From Actinomycetes bacterium (GTDB lineage: Bacteria; Actinomycetota; Acidimicrobiia; Acidimicrobiales; Palsa-688), in contig JAJZWW010000083.1 of the NCBI GenBank assembly GCA_021846485.1, positions 1 to 10,418 on the forward strand: DNA of 10,418 nt. Reading direction: 5' to 3'. Position numbers and translations under genes: made by a program. The notes under the pieces were generated by a model that ran no database searches, was not told the DNA's origin, and saw only the letters and a program-made list of their open reading frames with translations. Positions 6,157 through 10,418 of this stretch are shown here, one piece after another. Position 1 is the first letter of the stretch, and each line of letters starts with the position of its first letter.

Positions 6157-8001
6157 TCACTGGCGACCGGCGTTGCGGGCCGCACCGCGGCGGCGTCCAC
6201 GCTCGGTGGCGTCGAGGACCACCTTGCGGAGCCGGACCTGGGCGGGGGTGACCTCCACGCACTCGTCCTCCCGAATGAGCTCCAGAGCCTGTTCCAGTGA
6301 GAGCTGCCTGGGGGGCACGAGCACGACGGTGGCGTCCGCAGCCGCGGCGCGCATGTTGGTGAGCTTCTTCTCCTTCGTCGGGTTGACGTCCATGTCCTCC
6401 GCCCGGGCGTTCTCGCCGACGATCATGCCCTCGTAGACTTCCACGCCCGGTCCGACGAACAGCGCGCCGCGCTCTTGGAGGTTGGCCAGGGCGTAGCCGG
6501 TCGTCGGCCCGGAGCGGTCGGCGACCATCGACCCGTTGGGCCTGGTGCGCAGCTCGCCCAGCCACGGTGAGTAGCGCTCGAAGACGTGGTGCAGCTGGCC
6601 GGTGCCGCGCGTCTCGGTGAGGAACTCGGTGCGGAACCCGATCAGCCCGCGGGAGGGTACGAGCCACTCCATCCGGCACCACCCGGTGCCGTGGTTGATC
6701 ATCGTCTCCATCTTGCCCTTCCGCATGGACAGCAGCTGGGTGACGACCCCGAGGTAGTCCTCGGGGACGTCGACGCTGACCCGTTCGAGCGGCTCGTGCA
6801 GCCGGCCGTCGATCTCCCGGGTGAGGACCTGAGGCTTGCCGACGGTGAGCTCGAAGCCCTCCCGGCGCATCGTCTCGACGAGCACCGCCAGGGCCAGCTC
6901 GCCGCGCCCTTGGACCTCCCAGGTGTCGGGCCGATCGGTGGGCAGCACCCGGATCGACACGTTGCCGACCAGCTCCTGGTCGAGCCGGCCCTTGATGAGC
7001 CGGGCGGTGAGCTTCTTGCCGTCGCGTCCGGCGAGGGGGGAGGTGTTGATGCCGAGGGTCATGCCGAGACTGGGCTCGTCGATGCGGATCACCGGCAGCG
7101 GCCGGGGGTCGTCGGGGTCGGCGAGGGTGTCGCCGATCATGATCTCGGGGATGCCGGCGACCGCGACGATGTCGCCCGGGCCGGCCCCGCCGGCGCCGGC
7201 GTCGACCCGGTCGAGCGCCTCGGTGAGGTACAGCTCGGCGATGCGGGCCCGCTCGACCGAGCCGTCGTGGCGGCACCACGCCACCGAGTCGCCCTTGCGG
7301 ACCCGCCCGTTGCGGATCCGGCACAGCGCGAGGCGCCCGACGTAGGGGGAGGCGTCGAGGTTGGTGACCAGGGCCTGGAACGGGTGGCCCTCATCGTGCT
7401 CGGGGGCGGGGATGGACTCCACCAGCAGGTCCAGGAGCACCTTCAGGTCCGGGCTGTCGGCCACGCTCCCCGGGTCGAGCGCTGCCCGCCCCTCGCGGGC
7501 GTTGCAGTAGACGATCGGGAACTCGATCTGGCTGTCGGCGGCACCGAGGTCCATGAACAGCTCGTAGACCGCGTCGACGACCTCCGCCGGGCGGGCGTCG
7601 GGCCGGTCGATCTTGTTGACCACGAGGATCACCGGCAGGCGGGCCTCGAGGGTCTTGCGGAGCACGAAGCGGGTCTGGGGGAGCGGGCCCTCGCTGGCGT
7701 CGACCAGCAGCAGCACGCCGTCGACCATCGTGAGGCCCCGCTCGACCTCCCCCCCGAAGTCGGCGTGCCCGGGGGTGTCCACGATGTTGATCGTGAGCTC
7801 CCCGTAGCGGACCGCCGTGTTCTTGGCGAGGATGGTGATGCCCTTCTCCCGCTCGAGGTCGGTGCTGTCCATCACCCGCTCGGCGAGCTGGGTGTGCGCG
7901 CCGAACATCCCCGACTGGCGCAACATGGCGTCCACGAGGGTGGTCTTGCCGTGGTCGACGTGGGCGACGATGGCGACATTGCGGAGATCGGCGCGTTGCA
8001 T
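6157..8001 (-). CDS. typA: Ribosome-associated translational GTPase TypA/BipA
   Basis: A 614-residue protein, the usual TypA length. GTPase motifs: G1 AHVDHGKTT at 13-21, G2 region EKGITIL at 52-58, G3 DTPGH at 75-79, G4 NKID at 129-132, and a G5 region around YCNAREG at 165-171, where the usual serine of the SA motif is asparagine. Elongation-factor-like beta-barrel and alpha/beta domains follow, and the TypA-specific C-terminal domain contains LTNMRA (547-552) and VEVTPAQVRLRK (582-593). Family knowledge: TypA binds the 70S ribosome in its GTP form, assists large-subunit assembly and is needed for growth at low temperature or under stress. The ATG at 8001 starts the conserved N-terminus and has AGAGG four bases upstream; the frame is open to 8196 but that extension is not conserved-looking. 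Divergent from the DUF4032 gene; a hairpin lies in its leader. Confidence 0.97.
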   Translation of the reverse strand: MQRADLRNVAIVAHVDHGKTTLVDAMLRQSGMFGAHTQLAERVMDSTDLEREKGITILAKNTAVRYGELTINIVDTPGHADFGGEVERGLTMVDGVLLLVDASEGPLPQTRFVLRKTLEARLPVILVVNKIDRPDARPAEVVDAVYELFMDLGAADSQIEFPIVYCNAREGRAALDPGSVADSPDLKVLLDLLVESIPAPEHDEGHPFQALVTNLDASPYVGRLALCRIRNGRVRKGDSVAWCRHDGSVERARIAELYLTEALDRVDAGAGGAGPGDIVAVAGIPEIMIGDTLADPDDPRPLPVIRIDEPSLGMTLGINTSPLAGRDGKKLTARLIKGRLDQELVGNVSIRVLPTDRPDTWEVQGRGELALAVLVETMRREGFELTVGKPQVLTREIDGRLHEPLERVSVDVPEDYLGVVTQLLSMRKGKMETMINHGTGWCRMEWLVPSRGLIGFRTEFLTETRGTGQLHHVFERYSPWLGELRTRPNGSMVADRSGPTTGYALANLQERGALFVGPGVEVYEGMIVGENARAEDMDVNPTKEKKLTNMRAAAADATVVLVPPRQLSLEQALELIREDECVEVTPAQVRLRKVVLDATERGRRRGAARNAGRQ

Positions 8002-8019
8002 GAAACCTCTTGGGGAAAG

Positions 8020-8053
8020 GGGGGGCGCCGCGCGGGGCCATGCGGCGCCTCCC
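8020..8053. other. Hairpin in the typA leader
   Basis: GGCGCCGC at 8024-8031 pairs with GCGGCGCC at 8042-8049 around a 10-base loop. Three further pairs extend the stem (8020-8022 with 8051-8053) past one non-Watson-Crick position. It lies 18 bp upstream of the typA start, with its end ten bases from the AGAGG ribosome-binding site. Such a stem could influence typA translation or mark the promoter/leader region shared with the divergent gene. No consensus promoter was recognised in 8002-8157. Confidence 0.55.
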
Positions 8054-8119
8054 AGGGTACCGGCCGCCCCGGCCTGCCCCGAGGCCCGACGGCTGCTGGC
8101 GTTCCACGACCCCTCGGCG

Positions 8120-8151
8120 GTCGTCGGGCAGAGAGGTCGTCGGGTAGAGAG
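8120..8151 (+). repeat. 16-bp tandem duplication containing the DUF4032 ribosome-binding site
   Basis: GTCGTCGGGCAGAGAG at 8120-8135 is followed at once by GTCGTCGGGTAGAGAG at 8136-8151, with one mismatch. The second copy supplies AGAGAGG at 8146-8152, the ribosome-binding site five bases before the ATG at 8158. The first copy is a duplicate of that site 16 bp upstream. It supports 8158 as the start. Confidence 0.85.
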
Positions 8152-8157
8152 GTGGCG

Positions 8158-9432
8158 ATGGAGGTCCAGATCGCCCGCGGGGGCCCGTACATCCACGTGA
8201 TGGACTTCGAGTGGGACCGGCCCCTCGAGTGTTGGAACGATCCCCGCCTGGTGCGGATGGCCCGGGGCCCGTCACGCCACGTGGTGCGCTTCGTCGAGCT
8301 CGAGGGCCGGGTGCTGGCGGTCAAGGAGATCGGGGACCGTCTGGCCCGCCGGGAGTACACGATGCTGCGCCAGATGCACGACGCGGACATCCCGGCGGTC
8401 GAGCCGGTCTGCACGGTCACCGAGCGCCGCGGGAGGGAGGGCGAGGCGCTGGCGGGCGCGGTGGTCACCCGCTACCTGGACTTCGCCCTGCCCTACACCT
8501 ACCTGCTGGCCAGGGAGAACGGCGTCGAGCACCAGCGCCGCCTGACCGACGCGGCGGCGGTGCTGCTCGTGCACCTGCACCTGGAGGGCTTCTGGTGGGG
8601 CGACTGCTCGCTCGCCAACACCCTGTTCCGCCGGGACGCCGGCGGGCTCGCCGCCTACCTGGTGGACTCCGAGACCGCCGAGCACCACGCCCGGCTCTCC
8701 GACCGCCAGCGCGAGACCGACCTGGAGATCGCCCTCGACAACATCGCCGGCGGGGTGGCCGACCTGGTCGCCGCCGGGCGCCTGGAGGCCCACACCGACC
8801 CGATGGACTTCGTCCTGCGCCTGGACGGCCGCTACCGGGCGCTGTGGGCCGAGCTGACCGTGGAGGAGGAGTACGGCGCCGACCAGTGGTGGCGCCTCGA
8901 CGAGCGGATCGGCCGGCTCAACCGCCTCGGCTTCGACGCCACCGAGCTGTCGGTCCGCTCCGGGGAGGAGCGGATCCGCATCCGCCCGTCGATCGTCGAG
9001 GAGGGCCACCACAGCCGCCGCCTTCTGCGCCTCACCGGCATCGACGTCCAGGAGAACCAGGCCCGCCGCCTGCTCAACGACCTCGGCTCCTACCGTGCCG
9101 CGCTGGAGCGCAAGGAGGGTCGGCCGCAGTCGGAGGCGATCGTCGCGCACCGCTGGCTGACCGAGCGCTTCGAGCCGTTCGTCTCTGCCATCCCGCCCGA
9201 GCTCGCCGCCCGGCTGGAGCCGGTCGAGGCCTACCACCAGTTCCTCGAGCACCGCTGGTTCCTCTCCGAGGCCGCCGGCCGGGACGTGCCCGACGAGGTC
9301 GCCATCCCGTCGTTCTTCGAGGAGGTCCTCCGTCTGCACCCCGAGGAGCGCGTCGTGCTGCCCGACCCCACCGGGGAGCTCGAGCTGCTCGCCCTGGAGG
9401 AGGCCGAGGACCCCGGCGACCCGGTGGTGTGA
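8158..9432 (+). CDS. DUF4032 family protein with an LPS-kinase-like kinase domain
   Basis: A 424-residue protein resembling the actinobacterial DUF4032 family, whose N-terminal half has a protein-kinase-like (Kdo/LPS-kinase-type) fold. Visible kinase-like residues are K56 in LAVKEI, E66 in RREYTML, the catalytic-loop motif GDCSLANT with D149 and N154, and a metal-binding segment LVDSET with D170 and E172. The C-terminal half (about 200-424) is charged, rich in Glu and Arg, and is where the DUF4032 domain should lie. There is no signal peptide or membrane helix, so it is probably cytosolic. The substrate is unknown, and actinobacteria do not make LPS, so that name describes the fold only. The ATG at 8158 has a good AGAGAGG site; the frame is open far upstream, but that part is antisense to typA. 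The GH13 gene follows after 61 bp and may be co-transcribed. Confidence 0.8.
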   Translation: MEVQIARGGPYIHVMDFEWDRPLECWNDPRLVRMARGPSRHVVRFVELEGRVLAVKEIGDRLARREYTMLRQMHDADIPAVEPVCTVTERRGREGEALAGAVVTRYLDFALPYTYLLARENGVEHQRRLTDAAAVLLVHLHLEGFWWGDCSLANTLFRRDAGGLAAYLVDSETAEHHARLSDRQRETDLEIALDNIAGGVADLVAAGRLEAHTDPMDFVLRLDGRYRALWAELTVEEEYGADQWWRLDERIGRLNRLGFDATELSVRSGEERIRIRPSIVEEGHHSRRLLRLTGIDVQENQARRLLNDLGSYRAALERKEGRPQSEAIVAHRWLTERFEPFVSAIPPELAARLEPVEAYHQFLEHRWFLSEAAGRDVPDEVAIPSFFEEVLRLHPEERVVLPDPTGELELLALEEAEDPGDPVV

Positions 9433-9449
9433 TTGGCATACTGCAGGTG

Positions 9450-9497
9450 ATGGGGATACCGAAGGAGACGGAGCTCTCCGGGGCGGTCAAGGGGTGA
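9450..9497 (+). other. Possible 15-codon leader ORF before the GH13 gene
   Basis: An ATG at 9450 opens a 15-codon frame reading MGIPKETELSGAVKG and ending at TGA 9495-9497. This stop overlaps the proposed GTG start of the GH13 gene (9494) in the sequence GTGA, an arrangement typical of stop-start translational coupling. Its own ribosome-binding site is poor, so it may be chance. If translated, it would explain how the GTG start is used without a well-spaced site of its own. Confidence 0.25.
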
Positions 9498-10418
9498 GCG
9501 GGGGGCGCTGGTGGGAGGGGGCGACCCTCTACCAGGTGTACGTACGCAGCTTCCAGGACACCGACGGGGACGGCTACGGGGACCTTGCCGGCGTCAGGCG
9601 CCGCCTGGACCATCTCGCCTGGCTCGGGGTGGACGGCATCTGGCTGTCGCCGACCATGCCCTCGCCCGACCGGGACTGGGGCTACGACGTCTCGGACTAC
9701 TACGGGGTCCACCCCGAGCTCGGGACCTTGGACGAGCTGCGGTCCCTGGTCGCCGACGCCGAAGCGCGCGGCGTGAGGGTGCTGCTCGACCTGGTGCCCA
9801 ACCACACCAGCTCCGCCCACCCATGGTTCGTCGAGGCCCGCTCCGGGCGCGACGCCCCGCACCGGGACTGGTACGTCTGGGCCGACCCTGACCCCGGGGG
9901 CGGGCCGCCCAACAACTGGCTGGACGCCACCGGCGCGCCCGCCTGGACCCTCGACCCGGCCAGCGGCCAGTACTACCTGCACAACTTCCTGCCCGACCAG
10001 CCCGACTTGAACTGGTGGAACGAGGAGGTCCACGCCGAGCTCGAGGCGGTCCTGCGTCACTGGCTGGACCTCGGGGTGGCGGGCTTCCGGATCGACGTCG
10101 CCCACGCCCTCTACAAGGACCGCCTGCTGCGCGACGACCCGCCCGCCCCGCCGGGGCCGGCGGCCCGCTTCGGGCTGGCGCCCGAGCGCAGCATGAACCA
10201 GCCGGAGGTCCACGACGTCTACCGGTCGTGGCGCAGGCTCGCCGACAGCTACGAGCCGCGCCGCTTGCTGCTCGGCGAGACCTGGGTCCGCGACGCCGAC
10301 CGCCTCGCATCGTTCTACGGCGACGACGACGAGCTGCACCTCGGGTTCAACTTCCCGTTCGTCTTCGCCCCCCTCGAGGCGGGCCCGATGTCCGCGGTGG
10401 TCGCCCGCACGCTCGCCG
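9494..10418 (+). CDS. GH13 alpha-glucosidase / oligo-1,6-glucosidase-type enzyme (3' end missing)
   Basis: The first 308 residues of an alpha-amylase-superfamily glycoside hydrolase; the frame is still open at the window edge. The (beta/alpha)8 barrel starts at once with WWEGATLYQVYVRSF. A calcium-site-like DTDGDGYGDL lies at 22-31. Conserved region I is DLVPNH at 99-104, region V QPDLN at 169-173, region II GFRIDVAH at 197-204 with nucleophile D201, and region III GETW at 261-264 with acid/base E262. Region IV with the third carboxylate would lie beyond the window. QPDLN and the DxDGDG site point to the oligo-1,6-glucosidase/alpha-glucosidase branch, which hydrolyses or transfers alpha-glucosyl units from malto- or isomalto-oligosaccharides or related glucosides. 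No signal peptide, so probably cytosolic. The GTG start is the only plausible one in frame near the domain start; it overlaps the stop of a short upstream frame. Confidence 0.93.
   Translation, partial: MSGGRWWEGATLYQVYVRSFQDTDGDGYGDLAGVRRRLDHLAWLGVDGIWLSPTMPSPDRDWGYDVSDYYGVHPELGTLDELRSLVADAEARGVRVLLDLVPNHTSSAHPWFVEARSGRDAPHRDWYVWADPDPGGGPPNNWLDATGAPAWTLDPASGQYYLHNFLPDQPDLNWWNEEVHAELEAVLRHWLDLGVAGFRIDVAHALYKDRLLRDDPPAPPGPAARFGLAPERSMNQPEVHDVYRSWRRLADSYEPRRLLLGETWVRDADRLASFYGDDDELHLGFNFPFVFAPLEAGPMSAVVARTLA

Noticed and set aside
6586..8157. A very long open + frame running antisense through typA into the DUF4032 gene
   Set aside because: It is antisense to a clearly conserved GTPase and has no recognisable domain. 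Long stop-free antisense frames are expected at this GC content. Only the part from 8158 is a real gene.
9450..9470. Resemblance of MGIPKET to the N-terminus of alanine dehydrogenase / transhydrogenase
   Set aside because: The match is only about six residues and the frame stops after 15 codons. There is no trace of the rest of such a gene, so chance is the simplest explanation.

Overview
The window is very GC-rich, and its genes strongly favour G or C at the third codon position. Together with GTG starts, an AbrB/PIN toxin-antitoxin pair and a DUF4032 kinase-like protein, this points to a high-GC actinomycetote. An uncultured or lesser-studied class such as Acidimicrobiia is possible, but the sequence alone does not fix the lineage. 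No rRNA, tRNA, CRISPR array, complete insertion sequence or phage gene was seen.

Layout. From left to right there is a 217-bp leader with a perfect 15-bp tandem duplication, then a cytochrome P450 (+). It converges on a major-facilitator transporter (-). A VapB/VapC-type toxin-antitoxin pair follows (-), bracketed by intergenic DNA rich in palindromes and tandem repeats. Next comes a large GT-C type membrane glycosyltransferase-like protein (-), then the ribosome-associated GTPase TypA/BipA (-). Divergently from typA, on the + strand, lie a DUF4032 kinase-like protein and the first 308 codons of a GH13 alpha-glucosidase-type enzyme that runs off the right edge.

How the genes relate. typA and the glycosyltransferase-like gene are co-directional, with 153 bp between them containing a G-rich (minus strand) tandem repeat. 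The DUF4032 gene and the GH13 gene are 61 bp apart on the same strand and may be co-transcribed. vapB and vapC overlap by 17 bp and form a classic two-gene module. The P450 and the transporter face each other and need not be functionally linked; no ferredoxin or ferredoxin reductase for the P450 is present.

The coding content looks like known families and I see no clear new multi-gene system. The least explained material is intergenic: a perfect 17-bp inverted repeat framing a 91-bp segment (2947-3037), an 83-bp imperfect palindrome with an internal 19-bp periodicity (3974-4056), several short tandem arrays, and two gene leaders in which the segment just upstream of the start codon has been tandemly duplicated.
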